A stretch of DNA of 25,351 nucleotides from JBDKTH01 sp964558295 (lineage in GTDB: Bacteria > Planctomycetota > Planctomycetia > Pirellulales > Thermoguttaceae), in assembly GCA_964558295.1 (NCBI GenBank), contig CAZLDQ010000069.1:1-25351 (forward strand). The letters run 5' to 3'. Shown one piece after another: positions 15,564-23,692 of the stretch; positions within the stretch are counted from its first letter, which is position 1, and each line of letters begins with the position of its first letter. A model generated the notes under the pieces. It was not told the origin of the DNA. It made no database searches and saw nothing but the letters and a program-made list of their open reading frames with translations. The position numbers and the translations under genes are program-made.

Positions 15564-15630
15564 AGGAAATCTCTTGGGTTGGCAGAACTCTTGTGACAAT
15601 TCCCACGGCCCCGACACACGCAAACAAGGA

Positions 15631-15776
15631 TAGCCCACGGTATACTCCGTGGGAAGGTATGGGAACGATCTGCTGATCCTAAGGGGGCTTCCAAGGACGG
15701 AACAACACAGGTGCAACGTCCCTTCAGGCTTCACCGACCGTTTCCCACACGCTTCCACGGAGTGCACCGTGGGCTA
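15631..15776. repeat. 146-bp element with about 40-bp imperfect terminal inverted repeats (MITE-like)
   Basis: The left end reads TAGCCCACGGTATACTCCGT (15631-15650) and the reverse complement of the right end reads TAGCCCACGGTGCACTCCGT (15776-15757). Similarity continues inward (GTATGGGAACG against GTGTGGGAAACG, with small indels). Each end is also a hairpin by itself: CCCACGG/CCGTGGG left, CCACGG/CCGTGG right. There is no coding capacity and no obvious target-site duplication. It lies between the RidA-like gene and the start of the GH101-like gene. Confidence 0.6.
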
Positions 15777-15799
15777 CCACTTCTCCAATCATAGTCTGA

Positions 15800-17026
15800 T
15801 CAGTCTGCCGCTTTGGAAAAGGCGATTCCCTCGATCTCCACCAAGAGGTCGGGCCGGCAGACGTCGGCCACGGCGTAGATCGTCGGCAGTTCGCCCAGTC
15901 GGGCCTCGCACACGGCACGGACCTTGGCGTAGTCTTCCTGGCGTTTAATGTACACGCGAACCAAGCCGAGACTGTCGAGCGTGGTGCCCAAACCAGGCAT
16001 ATTATGGTGCCGGAGGTTGTCTTCGGAGATCAACGCGGCGATGTTGTCGAGCGTCTCGTGCGTTTGCATTGCGGCATCGTTGAGATGCCGGGTTTCCGAG
16101 GCGGTAATGCTCGCCGTGCCGGATATAAGGATCGTCGCATAGTTGCCGCAGGAAAGGGCCATGGCCCGGGCAAACTTGGGGCTCTTCGGACTGTAATGAC
16201 GCGCGTAGTCGAAGGCCGAGACCTGCCGAGGATTCTCCAACGGCGTCGCCAAGATGTCCGGGCGGTCAGTCGCCAACGCGATGCAACTCATCATCACGTC
16301 GCGGTTATCGGTGCCGATGCCTGTACTCGCCGGATAGACCGGTTGGCCGTTGCGGCCGGGAACCAGATGGCCGGGGAGGAACTTGATTCCCTCGAAGAAA
16401 TCGGTGCGGGCCCGGTTCAGTTCCTTGTAACGTTGCTCGTCTCCCTCCCCCTCGACGATTCCGCCCAGGTAGAGCCAAGTGCGAATGATCTGCTCGAAAC
16501 GGATTCCCTTCTTGGCCAAAAGCGTCTTCATCTGATGGAAGGCGTCGAGCGACCGATCGTACACGTTTGGCGAGGCGATCTGCGGGACGATCTGGGCACA
16601 ATGGACCCAAGCGATCCCGTTGTGGCCGGCAAGGACCATCTGGTCGCTGATCCGTTCGATCTCCACCTCCCCCTTGCCCCGTCCGACGCCAAGGGCTTCG
16701 ATCGACAGCAGCTTGCCGTTGCACGGATGCTGAGGAACGTAGGCCGTGGCCGGCAGTTGGTCCCCATAGAAATCACGCATAATCTCGCGGCAGGCGTCGA
16801 GCTGGCGATAGTCGGCCATGAACACCGCTTGATGGACGATCGAGCCGCGGGTGCCCTCTTCTTGAATCACCGCTTCGATCGTCCGCAAGGCATCATGGGC
16901 TTGTTCTTCAAGCGTCGTGCCCGAACGCGGCGTGGCCGCAGCAAAGACGTGGCGAACATCGTTCAGTTCCACCACCGAGTAACCGATTCCAGCGCTGGAG
17001 ACTTTTCGGATCTTGTGGTCGGCCAT
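15800..17026 (-). CDS. RidA-superfamily protein, chorismatase-like, 408 aa
   Basis: Cytoplasmic protein apparently built of three RidA/YjgF-type segments: about 1-120, 130-270 and 280-405. The second half resembles chorismatases (FkbO/Hyg5/XanB2 type): YPASTGIG (231-238), ENPRQVSAFDYARHYSPKSP (264-283), ISGTASITASETRH (301-314), and the C-terminal RPDLLVEIEG (391-400), where E397 matches the position of the catalytic Glu of that family. It is longer than the usual 330-350 residues because of the additional N-terminal RidA-like segment. Chorismatases split pyruvate from chorismate; here that activity is only inferred, and an imine/enamine deaminase role is the alternative. Start: ATG 17026 with AAGGAGG; 33 earlier in-frame codons look non-coding. 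No shikimate or secondary-metabolite genes are near. Confidence 0.72.
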   Translation of the reverse strand: MADHKIRKVSSAGIGYSVVELNDVRHVFAAATPRSGTTLEEQAHDALRTIEAVIQEEGTRGSIVHQAVFMADYRQLDACREIMRDFYGDQLPATAYVPQHPCNGKLLSIEALGVGRGKGEVEIERISDQMVLAGHNGIAWVHCAQIVPQIASPNVYDRSLDAFHQMKTLLAKKGIRFEQIIRTWLYLGGIVEGEGDEQRYKELNRARTDFFEGIKFLPGHLVPGRNGQPVYPASTGIGTDNRDVMMSCIALATDRPDILATPLENPRQVSAFDYARHYSPKSPKFARAMALSCGNYATILISGTASITASETRHLNDAAMQTHETLDNIAALISEDNLRHHNMPGLGTTLDSLGLVRVYIKRQEDYAKVRAVCEARLGELPTIYAVADVCRPDLLVEIEGIAFSKAAD

Positions 17027-17125
17027 GGAGGTTCCTCCTTTTCCACGGACATCCGAGTTGTATGAGGGCGAAGGTTTTGGGCGGGAAGGTTGGGCAGCAG
17101 GCAGCGCCGCCACGGCAGGACGCAA

Positions 17126-17147
17126 GTCGGCAGATCAGGCTGCCGAC
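17126..17147. promoter_or_regulatory. perfect 8-bp inverted repeat upstream of the RidA-like gene
   Basis: GTCGGCAG (17126-17133) and CTGCCGAC (17140-17147) are exact reverse complements around a 6-nt loop, 100 nt upstream of the ATG at 17026. It could be an operator or a leader hairpin; nothing else identifies its role. Confidence 0.35.
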
Positions 17148-17424
17148 ACCACAGGCAACGATCGATCAATGTTCTGGCTCTTCTCGCTCCTGCGCTCCTA
17201 TTGTCATCACTCTGGTCAACAAATCAAGAGGCTTGTTTCTGCATTTGGCGGTCGGCGACTCTTCCACAAACCCTTCACTCGCCGGCAGTTCTCTCTCTTG
17301 TGTATCCGCCCTAACCGGGCAACCCACGGCGACTCGTGACTCTGTGACGCCAACCGTTGACGCCTGACGCGGAGGCCTTAGTTCCATGTTACCGCCGAGC
17401 CGAAGACTCTGGAAACAAATTTCT

Positions 17425-17458
17425 AAAAAAACTTCAGCCAGCTCGGCAACCGCCGAAG
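17425..17458 (-). terminator. candidate intrinsic terminator, minus strand
   Basis: Read on the minus strand: CTTCGGC, a 13-nt loop, GCTGAAG (one G-U pair), immediately followed by seven T. A competing shorter stem (TCGGC/GCCGA) overlaps it. This is the only hairpin in the window with an uninterrupted T7 tract. No annotated minus-strand gene lies just upstream, so the transcript it would end is unknown. Confidence 0.4.
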
Positions 17459-17661
17459 ACCGGCTGTAAGATATAACCCGGGACAAGGCCAACAGTTTCG
17501 CGATTTCACCCAATGAGGCAACGCTTTCCGCAAATCCGCGAGAATCGGCCTTTTCCGCACGCCCCAAGTCTGAAATGCCGACAATTTTCCGCGAAACCTC
17601 TTGGGGCGTCCGGGGTTTTTGAGTTTGGGGCTTGTTGTTCCATCCGGGAGGCTACACAAAG

Positions 17662-19527
17662 ATGCGGATCCGCCAAATCGTCGTTCTCCTGGTGGGCTTG
17701 GTGGCCCTCGCTTCGCAGGCCGACGCCGCTAAGCACGCCTGCCCCAATATCCTTTGGCTCACCAGCGAAGACAACGGACCGCAATTGGGCGCCTACGGCG
17801 ACCGCTACGCCACCACGCCCCATCTCGACTGGCTGGCCTCCCAGGGGCTCTTGTACCGGACCGCCTGGTCCAACGCCCCGGTTTGCGCGCCGGCGCGGAC
17901 GACGATCCGCTCCAGCCTGTATACCCCCTCGACCCGCGCCGACCCCCTGCGGACCGGCGTGCCGATGCCGGCGGGAATGAAGATGTACCCGCAACTCCTC
18001 CGCGAAGCCGGCTACTACTGTACCAACAACAGCAAGGAGGACTACAACCTCGAAAAGCCGGGGCAAGTGTGGGACGATTCCTCGCCCAAGGCCCATTGGA
18101 AGAATCGCCGACCCGGTCAGCCCTTCTTCGCCATCTTCAACGTGACCTGCACCCACGAAAGCCAGATCCGCCAACGCCCACACACCCTGGTCCACGATCC
18201 GACCAAGGTCCGTGTGCCGGCCTATCTACCCGACACGCCCGAGGTACGCCACGACTGGGCCCAGTACTACGACAATCTGACCGAGTTGGACCGGATTGTC
18301 GGCCAGCGGCTCCGCGAACTTGAGCAAGCGGGCTTGGCCGACGACACGATCGTTTTCTACTACGGCGATCACGGGGCCGGTATGCCCCGTTCCAAGCGGT
18401 GGCCCTATAACTCCGGGTTGCAAGTACCGCTAATCGTACATATCCCTGAGAAATTCCGTCATCTGGCCACGGAAGACTATGGGCCCGGCGCAACGAGCGA
18501 TCGGCTGGTGAGTTTTGTCGACCTGGCCCCGACCGTGTTGAGCCTCGCCGGGGTGAGACCGCCGGATTACTTCCAGGGGCACGCCTTCCTCGGCCCCTAT
18601 GCAGCGCCGCCGCAACCCTATCTCTATGGCTTCCGCGGACGTATGGACGAGCGGTACGACCTGGTTCGCACGGTGCGCGACCAGCGGTACATCTACATCC
18701 GCAACTACATGCCGCATAAGATCTACGGTCAGTACATCCACTATATGTTCCAGATGCCTACCGTGCAGGTCTGGAAGCAGCTTTACGACGAAGGGAAGCT
18801 TTCGGCCGTGCAGCGACGGTTTTGGGAACCCAAGCCGGCTGAAGAACTCTACGACTTGCAGAACGACCCGGACGAGATTCACAACCTGACCGATTCGCCC
18901 GAGCATCAGGCGGTCCTCGCGCGGTTGCGCAGCGCGCAGCGGGAACTGGCCCTGCGGATTCGCGATGTCGGCTTCCTGCCCGAGGCTGAAGTCCACCGCC
19001 GCTCCGAAGGCTCTACGCCCTACGACATGGGCCATAATCCAGCGCAGTATCCCCTGGAGCGAATCCTCGCCATGGCCGAGTTGGCTTCGTCGCTTCGCCC
19101 CGAGGCGCTCGCCGAGTTGAAGCAGGCGTTTGGGGATCACGACAGCGCCGTACGCTACTGGGCCGCTTTGGGGGTTCTGATGCGCGGAGCCGACGCGGTC
19201 GCCGACGCGCGCGACGATCTCCAGCGGGCCCTGGGCGACCCGTCGCCGAGTGTGCAGATCGTCGCTGCCGAAGCCTTGGGGCGTTACGGCAACGAGACCG
19301 ACGTGAAGGCGGCGCTGGCCGTATTACTCAAATTGGCCCCGCCGGCCCAAAACGGGCTCTACGTTTCGCTCCAATCGCTCAACGCCCTCGAAGCCCTGGG
19401 CCCCAAAGCCGTCCCCGGTCTGGCTGTCCTTCGTCAAGCCGCCGCAACCAAGCTTTCGGTCGATCCCCGGCTCAAAGAATACGTCCCCCGGCTGCTTGGC
19501 AAGATCGTTACGGATTTGGAGCGGTAA
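17662..19527 (+). CDS. secreted type I sulfatase with C-terminal helical repeats, 621 aa
   Basis: Exported formylglycine-dependent sulfatase, probably acting on sulfated glycans. Signal peptide 1-23 (cleavage after ADA-AK). NILWLTSEDNGPQLGAYGD (29-47) supplies metal ligands (E36/D37). The active-site signature is C75-A-P-A-R79-T. Later come THESQ (164-168), the metal-site YYGDHGAG (D236/H237), SGLQVPLIVHIP, and the family end EELYDLQNDPDEIHNL near 400. From about 455 to the end the chain is helical with HEAT-like units (LKQAFGDHDSAVRYWAALGV, then SPSVQIVAAEALGRYG), an addition to the normal sulfatase length. Start: ATG 17662 with GGGAGG 10 nt upstream; an earlier in-frame start at 17632 breaks the signal peptide. 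Related to the sulfatase half of the fusion at 6607-8718, but clearly divergent. Confidence 0.92.
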   Translation: MRIRQIVVLLVGLVALASQADAAKHACPNILWLTSEDNGPQLGAYGDRYATTPHLDWLASQGLLYRTAWSNAPVCAPARTTIRSSLYTPSTRADPLRTGVPMPAGMKMYPQLLREAGYYCTNNSKEDYNLEKPGQVWDDSSPKAHWKNRRPGQPFFAIFNVTCTHESQIRQRPHTLVHDPTKVRVPAYLPDTPEVRHDWAQYYDNLTELDRIVGQRLRELEQAGLADDTIVFYYGDHGAGMPRSKRWPYNSGLQVPLIVHIPEKFRHLATEDYGPGATSDRLVSFVDLAPTVLSLAGVRPPDYFQGHAFLGPYAAPPQPYLYGFRGRMDERYDLVRTVRDQRYIYIRNYMPHKIYGQYIHYMFQMPTVQVWKQLYDEGKLSAVQRRFWEPKPAEELYDLQNDPDEIHNLTDSPEHQAVLARLRSAQRELALRIRDVGFLPEAEVHRRSEGSTPYDMGHNPAQYPLERILAMAELASSLRPEALAELKQAFGDHDSAVRYWAALGVLMRGADAVADARDDLQRALGDPSPSVQIVAAEALGRYGNETDVKAALAVLLKLAPPAQNGLYVSLQSLNALEALGPKAVPGLAVLRQAAATKLSVDPRLKEYVPRLLGKIVTDLER

Positions 19528-19654
19528 GTGGGCATTGGACGAAGTATCGGGCGGCGATGAACGGCGCGCAAGGGCAAACGCGAAGCGGCAAGCAATAAGG
19601 GACACGGCCAGCCAACCACCAACCGCGTACTGCGTACCGCTCTCCGCTCTCCGT

Positions 19655-20287
19655 CTACTGCCGCTGATCGCGCATTTGGCGAAGGATTTTCTGCTGTTCC
19701 GGAGTCAGAACTTCCAGGCTTTCCTTGGCCATCTCCTGCTCCAGGGTCCAGAGTTTTTCCTGGGCTTTCTGGCGGACTTGTTGAAGTTGCTCTTGCTGCT
19801 TCGGACTGACCTGGAGGCGTTCAACGACCTGCGGATTGTTCAAAGCGGTGGGGATCGCCATGCGGAAGCTGATCTGATTGAGTTTGTCGAGTTGCTGCTC
19901 GGTGAGTACGCCTTCAAGCTTCTGCCGAAGGGTTTCGATCCGTGTCATCGCTCGCTGTTGGGCCTCCGCCAGCTTCTGTTGCTGCTCGGCCGGCGGCAAT
20001 TCACGCAGCGCTTGCAGTTCCTGCTGTGATTGCTGGTTGTAGGCTTGGCTGAGTTGCTCGATCCGGTCTTTCTGTGGTTGACTGAGGTTCAATTCCTGTT
20101 GGACTTGCTCCATGCCCAGCAAATAGTAGCTGGGGATGTTGGGAAACGCCGGTTGGGCCTCTTGGGCCGCGATGCCTCGCGGGGCTTGCGGCGCCCGGGG
20201 TGCCGGCTGTTGGGCATCAACCAGGTAGGCGACCGTCATCCCGCCCACGATCAGCACGACCGTCAACGATTTACTAATCCGCGACAT
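19655..20287 (-). CDS. exported Gln-rich LTxxQ-motif (Spy/CpxP-like) protein, 210 aa
   Basis: Probably a periplasmic or surface helical protein. N-terminal signal or anchor at about 1-26 (SLTVVLIVGGMTVAYLVDAQ), a Pro/Ala linker to about 45, then long amphipathic helices very rich in Gln, Glu and Leu. Four LTxxQ-like helix starts are visible: LSQPQKDRIEQL, LTEQQLDKLNQI, VSPKQQEQLQQV and LTPEQQKILRQM; this motif marks the Spy/CpxP stress-chaperone group. Spy-like chaperone or metal-stress functions are family-based guesses. Start: ATG 20287 with AAAGGAA upstream. It lies downstream of the GH99-like gene on the same strand, but a 299-nt spacer with repeats separates them, so it probably has its own promoter (no good match found). 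Confidence 0.72.
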   Translation of the reverse strand: MSRISKSLTVVLIVGGMTVAYLVDAQQPAPRAPQAPRGIAAQEAQPAFPNIPSYYLLGMEQVQQELNLSQPQKDRIEQLSQAYNQQSQQELQALRELPPAEQQQKLAEAQQRAMTRIETLRQKLEGVLTEQQLDKLNQISFRMAIPTALNNPQVVERLQVSPKQQEQLQQVRQKAQEKLWTLEQEMAKESLEVLTPEQQKILRQMRDQRQ

Positions 20288-20431
20288 TCCTTCAGTTTCC
20301 TTTCTGGCAGAGAAATTGCATAAGCCCCAGGGATATCTACTGTATTGTACGAGCCCGCGGGAACAAGGGCGACGCTTCCCCGCACCGGCCTTGGTGTCGA
20401 GGTCCCGGCGAGAAGAACCGCGTGCGCCTCG

Positions 20432-20574
20432 TCAGGAGTTTCCCTAGGGTTCCCCGACGGCATACGACACTCCTTCTCTGCATACGCCGCCGGGACCACA
20501 ATCTCAGGAGAAGCCCTAGGGGATTGCCCCAGAGGGACAGGAGCCTGGCACCATCAATGACCCCCGTCCCTGTC
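20432..20574. repeat. paired TCAGGAG-N3-CCCTAGGG direct repeats and a nested hairpin
   Basis: TCAGGAG followed by the palindrome CCCTAGGG occurs at 20432-20449 and again at 20504-20521, exactly 72 nt apart, with weaker similarity just beyond. The second copy runs into AGGGAC (20533-20538) / GTCCCT (20566-20571), which can enclose the near-palindrome GGAGCCTGGCACC (20540-20552). This sits after the stop of the GH99-like gene and before the start of the LTxxQ gene, so it could be a terminator region, an operator pair, or both. Confidence 0.45.
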
Positions 20575-20586
20575 ACCTCACAACCA

Positions 20587-23346
20587 TCACGGCGTTTCCG
20601 AAAAACCGATCGCGTCGATCGCAAACTTCACGCCCGGCCGATTGGCCACGTCGAATCGGAGCGTGGTGACCAAGCCACGCCACTGCGGTGACTTGCCCAG
20701 GTCGATCACGTAGTCGTGGAACTCTCCATCGCCGGGGACCTCGAAACGAAGGCTGTTCGACTCACTCACTTGGGAATCGGTCGTTGCCCAGAAGATCTGG
20801 GCTCGATCCTTGGTGTCGCTCCGCAAGCGGATCTTCAGGTAGCGGATCGTTTCGGCGTCGACCTGAAGTCCCGAGACCTGGAGGATCGGGTCTTGTCCGG
20901 TGGTCTCGGCGACCAGCAGCCCTCCCTTGACCTCCTGCTGCATCCCGCCGGCCGACCAGCTTTCCAGATTGCCGTCCGTATTGAACTGCCACGACGTTTT
21001 TGGCGGGAGCAGAGGCAAATCGTAGGGCCCCAGGCCGAGGTCCTTGGGAACCACATTGGGCGGATAATCGCCCGGCTCGCAGAACGTCGCGCGGATCTGA
21101 TCGAGGTAGTCGAACCCGCACTCGGTGAACGGCTCGATATAGCTCCCTTCGCCCCATTCATTCCAGGGCCCGATAGCGATGATCTGTTTGCCGGTTTGCT
21201 CGGCATAATCCCGGGCTTTCCGGCAAAGCTGGCCAAACAGCTCGGGTGTCCGGCCATGGATTACCATCGCCTTGCTATGGTGCCAGGGTTCGGACGACCA
21301 GCCCGTGTCAACGATTGGCTGGTAGACAAGGCCCGAGGCTCGCTCGTCTTCCCCCTTCCACAGTTCCGGTCCGACCTCGACCACGTCGGCAAACGGAATC
21401 CGCCGCTTGCCCGCCTTCTGAATTGCCGGTTGGAATCCGTGATAGGCGGTCATCGCCTCATACCCTTCCGCCTTGAGCATCTCGCACTCCGCCGGCGACT
21501 GATGCGCCGACATGGCGGCGAAGTAGATTCCTTTCAGGCCGGCCGCGCGAGCCATCTCTTGCGACATTGCATAGAGCTTGGCCGCCTCTTCCGTGCCTCC
21601 CACGTCGTGGCGGATATTGGCCGGTGCCCAGATGTAGACGACCGGTCGGCCGTCGATCTGGTAATACTCGGGCGTTTGGAAGTAGTGGTCGATCCAGTAT
21701 TGGGTCACCTTGCGCCAATCCTCAGCGGAATGCGTGTTCGGCGGGTTGTGATTGGCCCACATCACGCACCACTTCAGGTACTTCTTGTACTTCGCCTTGG
21801 CGTAGGCTTCGTGAACCCAGTGCTCCAGGTGGCGATTCTCCTTGCACCAGTACCAGTCGACCATGAAGAAGTCGATCCCGTGCTCCACGGCCCATTTGAT
21901 CTGCCAGTCGGCGATTTCCGGATTGGCCTCGTCGTACCAGCCCAGGATCGGCTTGCGGTCGGGATAATCGAAGATCGGACGCCAGCGGTCGATCGTCGAC
22001 CAGCCGGGGAAATAGAAGACGCCAATTTCGTACTTGCTCTTCACCGGCTTCGGTTCCGGTACGTAGGATGTCTTGGCCACGGCCGGCATCGGGGTGAACT
22101 CCAGGCTTGCCTGGGCCGCGACCGGATCGAGCCCTGCCGCTTCGACCTTCACCGACAATTCGACTTTGCCCGGCGCGGCCGATTCGATCTGCCAGGTCGT
22201 CTGCTGCGGCACATAACGGGTCAGCCGGTCGATCGTCTGCTGGGCCGAACCGATGAGCTTCACGCCCGGCGGCACGACGAGCGTGGCCACCACGTTCTTG
22301 GCTGACTCGCCGCCCACGTTCCGCACGGCGCAGATCACCGTGGCCGGCCGGCCGATGCGGTTTATGCCGTCCGCCTTGCCGAAATAGGTTACGTCGAGTT
22401 CGGCCGGGCCGGTCGGACGCGCGGCCAATTCGATCGACTCAATCGCCACCTCGGCCCCTTTCACGTCGGTCGGTTGGAGGCCGACAAACACGATCTGGTC
22501 CACCCAGTTCTTCACATTGGCCATGTCGACCGTGTAATTGTGCAGTTTGCCGTCAGCCCGCAAGGGGAAGGAAAGCTCTTCCGCGCCGAACTTCGTATTG
22601 GACGCACAAAACACCCGGCCGGTTGCGCCGGCCTTGACCGCCATGCGCAAGCAGAGGTAGGGGTGTTCGGCCGCTTTGACGCTCAACATCGGGCTGAGCA
22701 TCTTCGGCGCGGCGCCTTCGGCTTTGATGTGCAGCAAGCCGTTCTGGACGGTTGGAGTGGAGATCTCTTGCCAGGCGTGCCAGCCCTTCCAGCCGGATTG
22801 GGCGTCCCAGCGTGTGGCCGAGGAGCTCACCGTGGGCTGATCCACGACGCGAATCCATGCCACCGCAAACGGGCCCTCCGACGGCGGGTCGAGCCGCAGC
22901 CGGATGATCTTCTTCGCCGCCTGCCAAAACGGCTCCAGGCGAATCACCTGGAAATCGTCGCTTGCCGGAACGTGGAGTGTCTCCACCTTGTCCTGGCTGA
23001 ACCCGCCATACTTGCCCTGAAGCGTTTCCGTCCAGAACAGTTGCCCCAGGCCCCCCTTGGACGCCTTGAGCTTGATTTCAATGCGTTGGGTGGCCGTTGC
23101 GGGGATTTCAAACGTCGGGCTGAAGAGGATTGGATCGGAACCGGTCGGACGTCCCGAGAGCGCGCCGCCTGCCACAGCCAGCTCGGCAATCTGCCCGCCC
23201 AGCGTCCAGCCCCGCAGGTCGTTGTCCTTGTCAAACCGCCACTCGATGACAGGCTTCTCCTCGGCTTGGCCGACGGCAGGCCCGATGGCCATCGCCCCAA
23301 CCAGGCCGGCCAGTAACAGACTCTTGGTGCTCCAGCGTCGTAACAT
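20587..23346 (-). CDS. secreted GH99/WbsX-like glycosidase with three beta-sandwich modules, 919 aa
   Basis: Candidate exported glycan hydrolase. Signal peptide 1-26 (cleavage near AVGQAEE). The catalytic-type domain spans about 438-770 and matches GH99-like/WbsX proteins: YEIGVFYFPGW (439-449), IDFFMVDWYW (491-500), CVMWANHN (527-534), VVYIWAP (569-575) and the hallmark GPWNEWGEGSYIEP (726-739). Three similar modules of roughly 130 aa surround it: about 34-165 (EWRFDKDNDLRGW...), 180-310 (RWDAQSGWKGW...) and 785-919 (SWQFNTDGNLESW...), each with W...GW, a GxL turn, a P-x-L/SP segment and an Ile/Leu-rich strand. They probably bind carbohydrate. A beta domain (320-420, CARF-like NVGGE) joins them. 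Start: ATG 23346 with AAGGGA. GH99 members act on alpha-mannosides, but the substrate here is unknown. Confidence 0.82.
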   Translation of the reverse strand: MLRRWSTKSLLLAGLVGAMAIGPAVGQAEEKPVIEWRFDKDNDLRGWTLGGQIAELAVAGGALSGRPTGSDPILFSPTFEIPATATQRIEIKLKASKGGLGQLFWTETLQGKYGGFSQDKVETLHVPASDDFQVIRLEPFWQAAKKIIRLRLDPPSEGPFAVAWIRVVDQPTVSSSATRWDAQSGWKGWHAWQEISTPTVQNGLLHIKAEGAAPKMLSPMLSVKAAEHPYLCLRMAVKAGATGRVFCASNTKFGAEELSFPLRADGKLHNYTVDMANVKNWVDQIVFVGLQPTDVKGAEVAIESIELAARPTGPAELDVTYFGKADGINRIGRPATVICAVRNVGGESAKNVVATLVVPPGVKLIGSAQQTIDRLTRYVPQQTTWQIESAAPGKVELSVKVEAAGLDPVAAQASLEFTPMPAVAKTSYVPEPKPVKSKYEIGVFYFPGWSTIDRWRPIFDYPDRKPILGWYDEANPEIADWQIKWAVEHGIDFFMVDWYWCKENRHLEHWVHEAYAKAKYKKYLKWCVMWANHNPPNTHSAEDWRKVTQYWIDHYFQTPEYYQIDGRPVVYIWAPANIRHDVGGTEEAAKLYAMSQEMARAAGLKGIYFAAMSAHQSPAECEMLKAEGYEAMTAYHGFQPAIQKAGKRRIPFADVVEVGPELWKGEDERASGLVYQPIVDTGWSSEPWHHSKAMVIHGRTPELFGQLCRKARDYAEQTGKQIIAIGPWNEWGEGSYIEPFTECGFDYLDQIRATFCEPGDYPPNVVPKDLGLGPYDLPLLPPKTSWQFNTDGNLESWSAGGMQQEVKGGLLVAETTGQDPILQVSGLQVDAETIRYLKIRLRSDTKDRAQIFWATTDSQVSESNSLRFEVPGDGEFHDYVIDLGKSPQWRGLVTTLRFDVANRPGVKFAIDAIGFSETP

Positions 23347-23427
23347 GATCAGTCCCTTTTTGTGTCCTTGGGGAAAAACACGGTGCTTGGTTCTCGGACG
23401 GCCCCCAACTACAAAGGTAACTCGCCC

Positions 23428-23457
23428 ATTATGGTGAGGCGGAAAACGTTTTGCCAG
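23428..23457 (-). promoter_or_regulatory. candidate promoter of the GH99-like gene
   Basis: Minus strand: CTGGCA (23457-23452), an 18-nt spacer, CATAAT (23433-23428; 5/6 to the -10 consensus). Predicted start near 23421 leaves a leader of about 75 nt before the ATG at 23346. Confidence 0.35.
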
Positions 23458-23624
23458 CCCGAGGCAGACAAATCCCCCCCTTCGAGGATATGTTGCCGGT
23501 TTTTCCGCGGCCGAGGGGGGCGTGGACCGTGGGCAAGGCTCCGATCGGGGAGACATTCACATGAAGCCCCGAACCCTGAACCTTTCGATTGGCGGCAAGT
23601 CTTTGCGAGAACTTGTACCACCAT

Positions 23625-23653
23625 TTGAGGCGAGCGGTTCAGAAAGGTATGAT
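23625..23653 (+). promoter_or_regulatory. strong sigma-70-like promoter upstream of the creatininase remnant
   Basis: TTGAGG (23625-23630), a 17-nt spacer, TATGAT (23648-23653; 5/6). It is the best promoter match in the window by eye. Transcription from about 23660 would cross the creatininase pseudogene and continue into the sugar isomerase-like gene at 24059. Confidence 0.5.
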
Positions 23654-23692
23654 CAAAAAGCTCCGCCCCCCTGATCCTATCTAAAGCTGTAA

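Larger units (their letters stand above)
17027..17661. other. 635-nt spacer between divergent genes
   Basis: No convincing gene. A minus-strand frame (17166-17567, TTG start) lacks a ribosome binding site and any recognisable motif. Contents: a perfect hairpin at 17126-17147, a candidate minus-strand terminator at 17425-17458, an AT-rich patch (17412-17431) and a TATAAC-like hexamer (17472-17477) without a good -35 partner. The sulfatase gene is preceded by GGGAGG (17646-17651). Confidence 0.5.

Noticed and set aside
17027..17040. GGAGG/CCTCC palindrome overlapping the RidA ribosome binding site as a sequestering hairpin
   Set aside because: The two halves are separated by only two bases, too tight to form a stable RNA loop.
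17166..17567. 133-aa minus-strand frame upstream of the RidA gene
   Set aside because: TTG start without a ribosome binding site, no recognisable motif, and a candidate terminator falls inside it.
20716..22305. 529-aa open frame on the plus strand
   Set aside because: Shadow of the GH99-like gene; the opposite frame contains the NEWGEGSYIEP hallmark.
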